Positions 43,926 to 53,628 of a stretch of DNA of 64,000 bases are shown in pieces. The notes beneath the pieces are model-generated. The model was not told the origin of the DNA. It saw only the letters and a program-made list of their open reading frames with translations, and made no database searches. The stretch's first letter is position 1; every line of letters begins with the position of its first letter. The DNA comes from Haloimpatiens massiliensis (lineage in GTDB: Bacteria; Bacillota; Clostridia; Clostridiales; Clostridiaceae), in contig NZ_LT854640.1 in NCBI RefSeq assembly GCF_900184255.1, positions 2,110,877-2,174,876 of the forward strand, read 5' to 3'. The position numbers and the translations under genes are program-made.

Positions 43926-45980
43926 TTATATATTAAATTTATTAACTTCTTCTAAAAGCTTATCTGCTAGTTCATCAAAAGTTTCAGTATTAGATGCTAA
44001 TTCCTCTATAGTTGCCAGTATCTCCTCTGTGCTAGCTGAAACTTCTTCTGTAGCTGCAGAAGTTTCCTCCGAACTTGCTGATATATTCGTAATAGAATTT
44101 ACTATTTGTTCTTTTTCACTTATCATATCTTCATTTAATTCTTTTACTCTTTCTACCTCATCATTTAACTTAGATATTATATTAGATATTTGCCTAAATA
44201 TCTGCCCTGTCTCACTAACAGATTTCTCTTGAGCACTTACATTCTCTTCAGTATCATTTAAAGAAATCACTGCGTTGCTAGATTTATCTTGTATATCTGA
44301 TATTAAATTCTTTATTTGTTCTGTAGCTTCTTGGCTACCCTCTGCTAGCTTTCTTATTTCCTCTGCCACTACTGCAAATCCTCTACCTGCTTCTCCTGCT
44401 CTTGCTGCCTCTATAGATGCATTCAAAGCCAATAAATTAGTTTGCTCCGCTATTGCTGATATAGTATTTACTATATTTCCTATTTCTTTTGAACCTTCAT
44501 CCATTTTATCTATTGCTATCTTCAGCTTCTTTCCACCTTCTGAAGTATCTCTAGTTTTTTCAACAAGTTCCGATACCACACCTAATCCTTTTTCATTAAG
44601 CTCCGCTGCTTCCTTAGAAGATTTTGTAACTACACTTATTCTTTCAGAAATCTCCCCTATGCTTGTAGATAATATTTCTGCTTTAGATACTCCCTTTTCT
44701 GTATCCTTAGCTTGTTCATTAGCTGTTTTTGCTATTTCATCTATAGTCTTTGCTACCTCTACTGTTGCTGCACTTACCTGTTCTGACATTTGATTTAAAG
44801 ACTTTGCTCCCTCATTTACAGTATCAGAAGAAGTTTTTATATTTTCTAATAAATTCTTAAGACTAACTACCATCTTATTAAATGCATTACCAATTGAGCC
44901 AAATTCATCTTTTCTACCTTTTGTATCTATACTTTCTGTTAAATCACCTAAAGCAGCCTTTTTAATACCACTTTCTAATACTTTAAGCGGTTTTATTATA
45001 TATTTACTTAATCTTAAAGCAAACAATACCGCAAATACGGCACATACAACTGTAACAATTATGCTTATTCCTCTTATAGAATTTATATAACTGCCTATTT
45101 CTTTTTCCTGGAAAGCTAATATCATCTTCCATCCTGTTTTTCCATTAGTTTCAAAAGAAGCTATATTGTCAATTCTGTCTTTTTTATATTCAATACTACC
45201 CATTTTTTCTTTGCCTATTTTCTTATAGAACTCTTCCTTAGAAGCATCTTTTCCTATAAGTTTTAAATTTTTATTGCTTATATACTTACCTTTTTCATCT
45301 ACTATAAACACATTTCCAGTTTGTCCCAAGTTTATGCTATTATATTTTTTAACAAAGCTATCTAAATCTACATCTATGGCAAACACTCCAGCTACCACAC
45401 CTTTTGCATCTATAAATGCTCTAGCAATAGTAATTACTTGACTACCGGTGCCAGCATCATTGTAAGGTTCTGTATATATTAAGCCATCGCTATATTCTAC
45501 TGCTTTTTTATACCATTCCTTGCTAGTAGGATCATAACTTTTGTCACTGTCCACAGTAGATGATGCATTACTAACTGTAGCTTTATTTCTAGTACCTATA
45601 TAAGCAAATTTTATTACAGGATCTTTTTCCGCTATGTTATCTAAAGTATTTTTAATATAAACCTTAGTTTTTTCAAGCTCTTCCTTAACTTTTGGATCAG
45701 CTGAGGACTTTAGTTTTTCATCTAAAGCGGCAAATTCTGAAAAGTTTTTATTTTCGTAATTTGAATTTACCATTCTTTCCATACTGCTTAAAAATTCATC
45801 CAAATTCATATTAGCTTCTTTTACCATGGCCTTTGAAGCTTGGTCAAAAGATTCGTTTAGTGCTTTTTTAGCCTTATTATAACTTACAGATGACATTATC
45901 ATTATAGGTATTATCATCGCTAAAACCATAATAGGTACTACTTTGTACTTTATGCTATTTTTATTTTTACTGTTGCTCAT
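43926..45980 (-). CDS. Methyl-accepting chemotaxis protein with dCache-type sensor
   Basis: About 684 aa. TM1 (about 14-34), a periplasmic-side double-Cache sensor (about 40-300, with YIGTRNKATV and AGVFAIDVDLDSF motifs), TM2 (about 305-325), HAMP, then a cytoplasmic signalling domain whose tip reads ISAIAEQTNLLALNASIEAA, binding CheA/CheW. Cache receptors of this type sense amino acids and other small nutrients. I prefer the second ATG (45980): AGGGGG is 7 nt from it but directly abuts the first. The gene has its own terminator and is monocistronic. Confidence 0.93.
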   Translation of the reverse strand: MSNSKNKNSIKYKVVPIMVLAMIIPIMIMSSVSYNKAKKALNESFDQASKAMVKEANMNLDEFLSSMERMVNSNYENKNFSEFAALDEKLKSSADPKVKEELEKTKVYIKNTLDNIAEKDPVIKFAYIGTRNKATVSNASSTVDSDKSYDPTSKEWYKKAVEYSDGLIYTEPYNDAGTGSQVITIARAFIDAKGVVAGVFAIDVDLDSFVKKYNSINLGQTGNVFIVDEKGKYISNKNLKLIGKDASKEEFYKKIGKEKMGSIEYKKDRIDNIASFETNGKTGWKMILAFQEKEIGSYINSIRGISIIVTVVCAVFAVLFALRLSKYIIKPLKVLESGIKKAALGDLTESIDTKGRKDEFGSIGNAFNKMVVSLKNLLENIKTSSDTVNEGAKSLNQMSEQVSAATVEVAKTIDEIAKTANEQAKDTEKGVSKAEILSTSIGEISERISVVTKSSKEAAELNEKGLGVVSELVEKTRDTSEGGKKLKIAIDKMDEGSKEIGNIVNTISAIAEQTNLLALNASIEAARAGEAGRGFAVVAEEIRKLAEGSQEATEQIKNLISDIQDKSSNAVISLNDTEENVSAQEKSVSETGQIFRQISNIISKLNDEVERVKELNEDMISEKEQIVNSITNISASSEETSAATEEVSASTEEILATIEELASNTETFDELADKLLEEVNKFNI

Positions 45981-46100
45981 TTCCATTCCCCCTGTAAAAA
46001 CTTATTCCTGTAATATTATCGTATTCTTTAATAAGTTCTTAAATAGGATTATATGATTTGATATATTTATGAAATGAGCAAAGATTACGTAGTATTCACA

Positions 46101-47906
46101 TTATTTATTTTTCTTGTAATAAATCCACTCAAGTATTAAAAATAATATGGACAGTAAAATTAATAACCACTGAAAACTAACTCCACTATTTTTTATAGCT
46201 GTAGCTGTTTTTCTATTAGATAAACTATCTACATTTTTAACATTTTTATTTATATCAGACTCATTATTTACCGGGAAATTAACCGCTATAGCTTCTTCCC
46301 TTTTCTCTCCATTATTTCCTTTCTCTACAACTCTGTAAATTCCCCTTTTTACTGAATTGGTATAAGGTTTTAACGGGTAACTAACAGATACACTATCCTT
46401 AATCCCTTCAGAAGTTTTTATATACATTTCTTTACTATTTGGCAATGGTGTTATTTCTATGTCATCACCACATATATAATCGTTCTTCAAATTAGTATTT
46501 CCTTTTAAAAAATAATCCATTAAATTATTTATAAATATAGGGAACTCCACATTCAATGGAAGATCACTATTTTCCATTGCAAAACTCAACACAAGTAATT
46601 TTCTACCTTTTACTTCTCCATGAAAACCCACGGTTTTCTCACCTATTTTAAAGACACTTTTCCCCCAAGATGGCAATTTTATATCCTTCATTTTTGAAAC
46701 TACAAAGTTAGAGTTCTCCATGTAATTAGTTATATCACTCTTTTGTACTCCAACTTGTCCCCCTTTTATTTCCTTTCCTACAGAAAAAAATTTATTACTT
46801 GTAGGATTTATAAATATAATATTTCCTTTCTTAGGCAAGTTTTTAGGCGTCTCACCTATAAATATATAAACATCATAATTTTCATCTAAAGCATTTAAAT
46901 CACTAGTTTTATAAACTTGTATTCCCTCCACTGTAGATAAGGCTTTTTCTATGAATAAATCACCCTTTGAAAAAAGTAAAACCTTACACTTTTTCTCTTC
47001 TTTTACTACACCATATATTACATTATCCCTATCTAATCCATCCTTCTCACTTATCTCTGCATATATATAATCTGATAATTTATTTACATTTTCAAAATAT
47101 ATAGTCTTAATTTCTTTAGGTTCTAACTGAACGTTCTTTACCCCTTGTATTTTTTCACCACTGTAAAGAGACACCTCTCTACTCAACTTAGAATTACTCC
47201 TATTGTTTATTCTTACCAAAGCTTTTAGATGATCTTCCTGAGATTTTTGCCATATATAATCCAAACTCACATTATCCACTTTTGAGTCAAGACTTATACT
47301 TTTGCCATTTATATCCTTTAAATTAATTTGATCATCTGTGTAAAAATAAGCTATGTAGTTTCCTAGCACCTTTCCCATAGCTTTTGTCATAGATATAGCA
47401 TCATCCATATTTCCATAGGAATCTGTGGCTGGTATATTCTTTATCTTATCTACAGCTTCACTTTTACTACCTGAACTAACTTGAACTTTTGCGTACTTAG
47501 CAGATGAAATTACAGTGATTTTAGCATTGTTTGGCATTTTCTTTATAAGTTTTATAGCCTCTTCTTTCCCCTGCTCTAATCTAGTTTTTTCATTGTATAA
47601 TGCATTCATACTTCCACTATTATCTAATATTATTATGGCATTTTGTACATTCTTACCATTTAGCTTTAACAATGGATTAGCTGCTGCAAGTACCAGCAAA
47701 GCTATAATAATAAGCTGGATAATCAAAAGAAGATTATTCTTCAGCTTTTGCCAAGGCTTATTTACTTCCACATCCTTGAGTGCATTTTCCCAAAGAAATG
47801 TACTTGAAATCTCTTTTTCCTTAAGTTTTTCCTTTAGCATGTACATAATTATAACTATGGGTATCATTGCTAAAAATAGGAAAAACCATGGATATGCAAA
47901 GGACAT
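46101..47906 (-). CDS. BatA/VWA-domain membrane protein
   Basis: 601 aa. The N-terminal aerotolerance-type BatA domain has two TM helices (about 3-22 and 58-77) and then a VWA domain with the MIDAS start ILDNSGSMN (about 93). A long beta-rich extracellular part follows, ending in a C-terminal TM helix (about 575-595). Such proteins work with MoxR ATPases and DUF58 proteins encoded alongside. It is the last gene of a seven-gene minus-strand cluster. Exact role unknown; assembly or quality control of envelope complexes is the usual proposal for MoxR/VWA systems. Confidence 0.8.
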   Translation of the reverse strand: MSFAYPWFFLFLAMIPIVIIMYMLKEKLKEKEISSTFLWENALKDVEVNKPWQKLKNNLLLIIQLIIIALLVLAAANPLLKLNGKNVQNAIIILDNSGSMNALYNEKTRLEQGKEEAIKLIKKMPNNAKITVISSAKYAKVQVSSGSKSEAVDKIKNIPATDSYGNMDDAISMTKAMGKVLGNYIAYFYTDDQINLKDINGKSISLDSKVDNVSLDYIWQKSQEDHLKALVRINNRSNSKLSREVSLYSGEKIQGVKNVQLEPKEIKTIYFENVNKLSDYIYAEISEKDGLDRDNVIYGVVKEEKKCKVLLFSKGDLFIEKALSTVEGIQVYKTSDLNALDENYDVYIFIGETPKNLPKKGNIIFINPTSNKFFSVGKEIKGGQVGVQKSDITNYMENSNFVVSKMKDIKLPSWGKSVFKIGEKTVGFHGEVKGRKLLVLSFAMENSDLPLNVEFPIFINNLMDYFLKGNTNLKNDYICGDDIEITPLPNSKEMYIKTSEGIKDSVSVSYPLKPYTNSVKRGIYRVVEKGNNGEKREEAIAVNFPVNNESDINKNVKNVDSLSNRKTATAIKNSGVSFQWLLILLSILFLILEWIYYKKNK

Positions 47907-48098
47907 ATCACCACATCCTTCCTCACTACAAAATTTCCATAGACTTGCAATTATTACTTATGCTTACCTATTATTTGTCATTTATCACTTGAAACTACTT
48001 ATATTTTTGCACTTTCACTTGCTTGCCTCTGTGTTTAAAACATAACATCAAAGCTCACATATTAAATACTTTTATTTTAGCAAGACCAAAAATATTCC

Positions 48099-48977
48099 TT
48101 AAAATTTACCTGTTATGTAATTCCAAAGTTTTTTAAATATAATTTCTTCTAAAGACTCATCACTAGAAATAGCTACATATCTGCCACCTAATCTTCGAGA
48201 AATATTATTTAAATTTACAGTGAATCCCTTTAGTGCTTTATTATATTTTTTTACCATGTTATCAGTTACGGTTATATCTTTATATCTCTCTGTTTCACTG
48301 TCCTTAAGCCTTAAATGCCCCCGTAATTTAGGATTTAGTTCTTCTGGAGATAATATGTGTATAAGTATAAAATCTTGTTTTTTATACTTTAAATATTTGA
48401 GGCTTTCTTCTAAATTCTCCTCCGTAAAAAAGTCCGATATAATTATTGAAAGACCTCCTAAAAGTTTATGTTTCTTTTTTATACATTCATTTATTTTTGT
48501 TTTTCCCTTAAACTCTATACTTTGAAGAAAATCTGTATAATACTTAAAACTATTTTTGCTATTTAGTGCCTTAGAACTATAAAGCCCATTTTCCCCTAAG
48601 ATATTTATACACACTCTATCAGAATCCTTTAAACTTAAAAAAGCTAAAGCTGCAGCTAATTGAAGAGCCCTTATACTCTTTTTTTCTTCTCCAAAATCCA
48701 TAGATCTACTAGCATCTAAGAATATGTTAACTTCTGCTTCCCTTTCTTCCATAAAAAGTTTTAAAAGCAATCTATTAGATCTGCCATAAGCATTCCAATT
48801 AATTTTTCTTAAATCATCCCCTGGTGAGTATTCTCTAAAGTCTGAGAACTCCTGTGACCCTCCAACATCTTTAGATTTCCTAATACCTGAATTTCCACAG
48901 TGTGTTGACACTTTTATCTTTAAAGATATATTTTGTAGTTTTCTTAAAAAATCGCTGTTAAATATATCACTATACAT
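48099..48977 (-). CDS. DUF58 domain protein (VWA-like partner of MoxR)
   Basis: 292 aa, soluble. The DUF58 signature is clear: GSQEFSDFREYSPGDDLRKI, followed by INWNAYGRSNRLLLK and FLDASRSMDFG, a VWA-like MIDAS (DASRS). Unlike many homologues it has no N-terminal TM helices. It is encoded between the MoxR ATPase (55 nt upstream) and the BatA protein (192 nt downstream). It presumably acts as the adaptor for the ATPase. Confidence 0.88.
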   Translation of the reverse strand: MYSDIFNSDFLRKLQNISLKIKVSTHCGNSGIRKSKDVGGSQEFSDFREYSPGDDLRKINWNAYGRSNRLLLKLFMEEREAEVNIFLDASRSMDFGEEKKSIRALQLAAALAFLSLKDSDRVCINILGENGLYSSKALNSKNSFKYYTDFLQSIEFKGKTKINECIKKKHKLLGGLSIIISDFFTEENLEESLKYLKYKKQDFILIHILSPEELNPKLRGHLRLKDSETERYKDITVTDNMVKKYNKALKGFTVNLNNISRRLGGRYVAISSDESLEEIIFKKLWNYITGKF

Positions 48978-49032
48978 ACAAAACTCTGCTTTCTACATGT
49001 TGTACAAGGTATGCCCCTTGTCATGGCAATTT

Positions 49033-50019
49033 TTAAACTTCTGTATGGCAATACTGTAAAATTTCCTTTATAATTTGTTCAGTAGTTATTCCTTCAGATA
49101 ATGCCTCAAAATTTAATAGAATTCTATGCCTTAATACTGGATAACTTACATATTTTATATCATCGAAAGATACATTATATCTTCCATTCATTAACGCTCG
49201 CACCTTTGCAGTAGAAATTAAACTTTGTGCTCCTCTAGGACTTGAACCATATCTAATATATTTTTTTGCTACCTCTGGAGAATTTTCTCCTTCTGGATGA
49301 GTAGAAAGAATAATTTTTAAGGCAAAATCCTTAACTGATGATGCTATAGGTATTTCCCTTGCTACCTTTCTTATTTCTAATATACCTTCTCCATCTATTA
49401 CATTTTCTAGCTGCACTTTTTCATTGGTAACAGTTATATCTACTATGCTGCTAAGCTCCTGCAAATTTGGAAATTCCACATTTGTTTTAAAAAGGAATCT
49501 ATCTAGTTGGGCTTCTGGCAAAGGGTACGTACCTTCCATCTCAATAGGATTTTGCGTAGCTAAAACCATAAAGGGCTGTGGAAGCTCATAACTACTTCTT
49601 CCTACAGTCACTGTACCCTCTTGCATAGCCTCTAATAGCGCTGATTGAGTTTTTGGTGTTGCTCTATTAATTTCATCTGCCAAAACTAAATTTGCAAATA
49701 TAGGACCTTTCTTATATTGAAACTTACTACCTCCTTGGTCTTTAATAATAATATCCGTTCCTGTAACATCACTAGGCATAAGATCTGGAGTAAACTGAAT
49801 TCTTGAAAAAGAAAGATTCATAACCCTGGATATGGTCTTTACCAATTGCGTCTTACCTAGTCCTGGCAGTCCCTCTAAAAGTATGTTTCCTCCTGCCAAT
49901 ATTCCTATCATAACCTGATCTATGACAGCACTTTGTCCTATTATGCCTTTAGAAATTTCTTCTTTTACTTTATTTATTTTATCCACAATTTCCTTTAGCC
50001 TAACTTCACTTATATCCAC
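49033..50019 (-). CDS. MoxR-family AAA+ ATPase
   Basis: 328 aa, typical length. Walker A is GLPGLGKTQ, Walker B LADEINRATPKTQSALLEAM, sensor 1 ATQNP, and the C-terminal lid (PRGAQSLISTAKVRALMNGR) carries the arginine of sensor 2. A chaperone-like ATPase that acts with VWA/DUF58 partners, both encoded directly downstream. The upstream gene encodes a Gly/Ser-rich membrane protein that may be its client. Confidence 0.93.
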   Translation of the reverse strand: MDISEVRLKEIVDKINKVKEEISKGIIGQSAVIDQVMIGILAGGNILLEGLPGLGKTQLVKTISRVMNLSFSRIQFTPDLMPSDVTGTDIIIKDQGGSKFQYKKGPIFANLVLADEINRATPKTQSALLEAMQEGTVTVGRSSYELPQPFMVLATQNPIEMEGTYPLPEAQLDRFLFKTNVEFPNLQELSSIVDITVTNEKVQLENVIDGEGILEIRKVAREIPIASSVKDFALKIILSTHPEGENSPEVAKKYIRYGSSPRGAQSLISTAKVRALMNGRYNVSFDDIKYVSYPVLRHRILLNFEALSEGITTEQIIKEILQYCHTEV

Positions 50020-50076
50020 ATTTTTTCCCCCTTAGTTAGTAGCTTTTATACTATGCCTTGTTATTTCTCATCTTTC

Positions 50077-51681
50077 TCATTCCAAAGATGAAAAATAACT
50101 TTTAATAATTTCTTTCATTCCCTCTGGTATGCTATAGGAATTTATATTATCCATGGCCCTACTTTTGTATTCTCCTACTACTTCATTATAAGGAACTGAT
50201 TGACCTCTTAGGGTAATTCCATTAGAAGTTCTTATTTCTTCTACCTTTCCGCGTTCCCCTCTTTTACCATCTATATTAGAAGTATCCCCTTCACCTCCTA
50301 GGGTTTTTGTAGTAAATATTCTTGGATAATCCCTAACATTATTTTCAGCTCCATTCTCCTTTTTACTTATACCCGCACTTCTTGTACTACTACCTTCATC
50401 TTCCTTTCCTTGACTACTGCCGCTACCTGTACCATTGCCAGAACCATTTCCACTAGAGCTTCCTTCATTACTTGTGCCTTGACCATTTCCAGAATTATCC
50501 TTACCACTTCCAGCATTTCTAGAGTCCTCTTCATCAGATTTTGCCTGTGCATCTCCATCTAAATTACCATCATTTTCTCCAGAAGCCGCTACATTGGAAG
50601 CCAATGAATTTTCCGCTTCTCTTACAGCCTTTTGAAAATCCGTATCCTTCATCAAATCAGCTAGCACATCATTTAATTTCTGCATTTCACTAGATAAATC
50701 TCCTAAATCTCCTTTAGCTATAGACTCTCCTAGCTTTTTAACTGCAGAGGCAAGTTTAGGATTATTTTTTAAGTCATTAGCCAGTTTTTTGTATGACTCT
50801 GCTAATTTTTTTCTATCCTCTGGAGAAATTTTCTTAAGTTTTTTTGTATTTTCCTCAATAAACTTTTTAATTCCCTGTGTATCCTTATTTTTTAAAGCTT
50901 TACCTAAATCCTTAGTAACATTATTTTTCATAAATTCTTCTGCAATTTTTTGCAAATCATTTTTGCCATATTCTTCTCTTAAAAGTTCCAATTTCTTTGA
51001 AGTTTTTTGCAAAGATTTATTTATTTCCTCTTTACCTTCAGATTTTTTTATTTCTTCTTGAAGCTTTGTAAGGTTATGCCTTAAAGTTTTTTTCTCCCAC
51101 TCTTTAAGACTATTATTTTTATTTACATCTTTTTTAATCTGTTCTACTTTTTTCACTTGAGCATTTTTAGCCACTTTAACTTCATGTATATTTCGTGCTG
51201 TATCTTTTAAGGGATCTGGCAATATAAAAGTGCTTATCATTGCCACTGCTATAATAGAAAGTTTCTTTATATATTTCTTATTTGCTTTAAGTTTTATAGC
51301 TCTATAATTTGTGTTACTCAGGAATTTCAAGGCATCCATCTTCTGAATTTCATAAATCTCCTTAGATTTTTTCTTAAGTTCTACCGCAGTTACTATCCTC
51401 TCTTTAAGCCCAAAAGAATCCGCTGCCATAGCCGCTTCTTTCTCATTAGGATATTTCACAAGAGAATAAATCACAGATATAAAGCTAAAACTTAATATTA
51501 TCCACAAACTTTTAATATAAGGTGTATAAATTGGTATAAACTTAGATAATATAATCAAACATATACAAGCTATAACAGCGTAAAAGGAAAAATTCATAAA
51601 ATTATCTATTGCTTTTTTGAAAAAAATCCTCCTTCTCCACTTTTTAAGTTTTTTGCTTATAGAATCATCTAAAGTGTTCAA
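50077..51681 (-). CDS. Membrane protein with coiled coils and a Gly/Ser/Asn-rich segment
   Basis: 534 aa, family not recognised. A basic N-terminus, two TM helices (about 30-48 and 56-73), a third helix near 142-158, then long charged coiled coils (about 175-350). A low-complexity acidic Gly/Ser/Asn/Asp linker (about 365-435) and a compact C-terminus (ITLRGQSVPYNEVVGEYKSR) follow. The coils resemble membrane proteins encoded beside MoxR-DUF58 modules. It sits between the ABC permease gene (repeat B4 in the gap) and MoxR. Probably a membrane scaffold; no enzyme motif seen. Confidence 0.6.
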   Translation of the reverse strand: MNTLDDSISKKLKKWRRRIFFKKAIDNFMNFSFYAVIACICLIILSKFIPIYTPYIKSLWIILSFSFISVIYSLVKYPNEKEAAMAADSFGLKERIVTAVELKKKSKEIYEIQKMDALKFLSNTNYRAIKLKANKKYIKKLSIIAVAMISTFILPDPLKDTARNIHEVKVAKNAQVKKVEQIKKDVNKNNSLKEWEKKTLRHNLTKLQEEIKKSEGKEEINKSLQKTSKKLELLREEYGKNDLQKIAEEFMKNNVTKDLGKALKNKDTQGIKKFIEENTKKLKKISPEDRKKLAESYKKLANDLKNNPKLASAVKKLGESIAKGDLGDLSSEMQKLNDVLADLMKDTDFQKAVREAENSLASNVAASGENDGNLDGDAQAKSDEEDSRNAGSGKDNSGNGQGTSNEGSSSGNGSGNGTGSGSSQGKEDEGSSTRSAGISKKENGAENNVRDYPRIFTTKTLGGEGDTSNIDGKRGERGKVEEIRTSNGITLRGQSVPYNEVVGEYKSRAMDNINSYSIPEGMKEIIKSYFSSLE

Positions 51682-51751
51682 GCTGCTAAAAACACCTCCT
51701 TTAATATTAACTCTTCATATTATCAATATGAATTATAAAAACTAATAATAT

Positions 51752-51810
51752 GATTAAACCATAAAAGGTACAATGGGGTAGAATTATGTAATGCTTTTTG
51801 TGGAATAATC
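51752..51810. repeat. Internally deleted family B repeat (B4, 59 bp)
   Basis: Keeps the two ends (GATTAAACCATAAAAGGTAC and ATGCTTTTTGTGGAATAATC) with the body removed. It lies in the gap between the ABC permease and the coiled-coil membrane protein genes, so within the operon. Confidence 0.75.
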
Positions 51811-51853
51811 ATAATATATTTACAGTTATTTTATTAATTCCATATCTAGAAGC

Positions 51854-52702
51854 TTATCTTTTCTTCTTCATAGGATCTAATTTATATATAGATAAAGATA
51901 ACATTATTGCTGAAATTATTACATCTATTATCATATTCACTGCCCAAAATGGCATAGCACCAAGATTTACAATACCAGGTATACCAATACTTGCATTCTT
52001 TCCAAACTGGTCCATAACCAAAGATACAAAACCTGCTCCAGGATTAAAATACATGAGAGGTAATCTTTGCCCCATAGGATTTGTACTGTATCTATACTCT
52101 ATACTCATATAAAATATGCTTATTATAAGTGTTCCTAGCATTAAAAATAGTATGGCTCCATAAGTAAGCACTGTAGAAGTGGTAGTCTTTTTTATATACG
52201 TTGAAAAAAACATTCCTATACTTCCAAAAGTCACTGCAAGTATTATATAATAAGCAAACAATTGAAGTATTTCTTTAATGGAAATTCCTCCAAATAAAAA
52301 CATTATGGAAAATATAGGCAATGCAGACATTATAAGTAGCAATATCTGACTTATGGATGTTACAAGTTTACCTATCACTATAGAGGAAGGCTTTAACTTA
52401 GTACAAAGCAACAAATCCAAAGTTTGCCTTTCTCTCTCATTAGAAATAGCACTTGAAGTAAATGCTGGCACTATAAAAGCTATTAGTAGAAACTGAATTC
52501 CCGCTAATACTGCATAGGAAGTTATTATATCATTATAATTAAATCCTTGATTGTATGGATCAAAGACAGTATTTAAAAGTGCAAAAGCAGCTATAAAAGC
52601 CAGTATTCCTATATAAATTGCTATGAGAAAAGGAGCTCTCCAAGTTCTCATCCTAACTTTAACTTCTTTTCTAAGTATAGGATTAATCTTTATCTTTTCC
52701 AT
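51854..52702 (-). CDS. ABC-2 type permease
   Basis: 282 aa with six TM helices and the ABC-2 hallmark FTSSAISNERERQTLDLLLCTK after helix 2 (the coupling region). Its gene abuts the ATPase gene (shared base at 52702), so the two form one transporter, probably a homodimeric permease with two ATPases. Architecture resembles the GldF-like permeases found beside MoxR/VWA clusters. The substrate is unknown. Confidence 0.85.
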   Translation of the reverse strand: MEKIKINPILRKEVKVRMRTWRAPFLIAIYIGILAFIAAFALLNTVFDPYNQGFNYNDIITSYAVLAGIQFLLIAFIVPAFTSSAISNERERQTLDLLLCTKLKPSSIVIGKLVTSISQILLLIMSALPIFSIMFLFGGISIKEILQLFAYYIILAVTFGSIGMFFSTYIKKTTTSTVLTYGAILFLMLGTLIISIFYMSIEYRYSTNPMGQRLPLMYFNPGAGFVSLVMDQFGKNASIGIPGIVNLGAMPFWAVNMIIDVIISAIMLSLSIYKLDPMKKKR

Positions 52703-53628
52703 TACTCTTCGCTCCTTTCAGTAACTTTCATAAATACATCTTCTAATTTTCCACTTTCTTCTCCGAAAGAAATAACAGGAATTTCATTCATTATAAGCTT
52801 CTTAAGTATATTTTGTAATTCTTTATCTCCACCATTAATAGAAATTTCTATATTATTTCCATTTCGTCCCGCATTTATAACCTTAGGCATTTCTTTGATT
52901 ATAATCATCGCCTCTTCTACTTTGTTTATGACTCTCATTTTAATAGTTCTATTGCTCTGAAGCTTCATCATTATATCTTCAACTTTTCCATTAGCCACCA
53001 TTTTACCCTTATCTATAATTCCTATACTAGTACATATCTCTGAAAGCTCTGACAAAATATGCGAACTTATAATTACGGTTTTCCCCATATCTCTTAGTGA
53101 TTTCAAAATTTCCTTCATTTCAAATCTAGCCCTTGGGTCCATTCCTGATGCAGGCTCATCTAATATTAGAAGCTTAGGGTTGTGTATCAAACTTCTAGCA
53201 AGACATAGCCTTTGCTTCATTCCTCTTGAAAGTGAATCCACATATTCACCTTTTTTATTAGACAAATCCACTAATTCTAAAAGATCATCACATATTTTAT
53301 CCTTTTCAACACCATATATATCATATATAGAAGCGTAGAAATCCAAATACTCACTTACCTTTAAATTATCATACACACCAAAAAAGTCTGGCATATAACC
53401 TATATGTTCTTTCACCTCTCTATAGTCGCTTAGTGCATCTACGCCATCTACATATACCTGTCCTGAAGTTTCCTTTAGAAGTCCAGCTACTATTTTCATG
53501 GTAGTGGTTTTTCCAGCTCCATTAGGCCCTACAAATCCGAATATTTCTCCCTCTGGTACATGAAATGTTAAATTATCCACTGCAGTAAATCTTCCAAACT
53601 TTTTACATAAATTATTTACTTTAAGCAT
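52702..53628 (-). CDS. ABC transporter ATP-binding protein
   Basis: 308 aa. Walker A GPNGAGKTT, Q-loop YMPDFFG, signature LSRGMKQRL, Walker B LLILDEPASGMDP, H-loop SSHILSE: a complete CcmA/GldA-like ATPase of ABC-2 exporters with an ~80-aa C-terminal extension. It directly abuts the permease gene downstream and the 839-aa membrane protein gene upstream. Confidence 0.93.
   Translation of the reverse strand: MLKVNNLCKKFGRFTAVDNLTFHVPEGEIFGFVGPNGAGKTTTMKIVAGLLKETSGQVYVDGVDALSDYREVKEHIGYMPDFFGVYDNLKVSEYLDFYASIYDIYGVEKDKICDDLLELVDLSNKKGEYVDSLSRGMKQRLCLARSLIHNPKLLILDEPASGMDPRARFEMKEILKSLRDMGKTVIISSHILSELSEICTSIGIIDKGKMVANGKVEDIMMKLQSNRTIKMRVINKVEEAMIIIKEMPKVINAGRNGNNIEISINGGDKELQNILKKLIMNEIPVISFGEESGKLEDVFMKVTERSEE

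Noticed and set aside
50367..50558. 63-aa Met/Val-rich minus-strand frame inside the Gly/Ser-rich membrane protein gene
   Set aside because: Out-of-frame reading of the low-complexity linker; no independent ribosome site.
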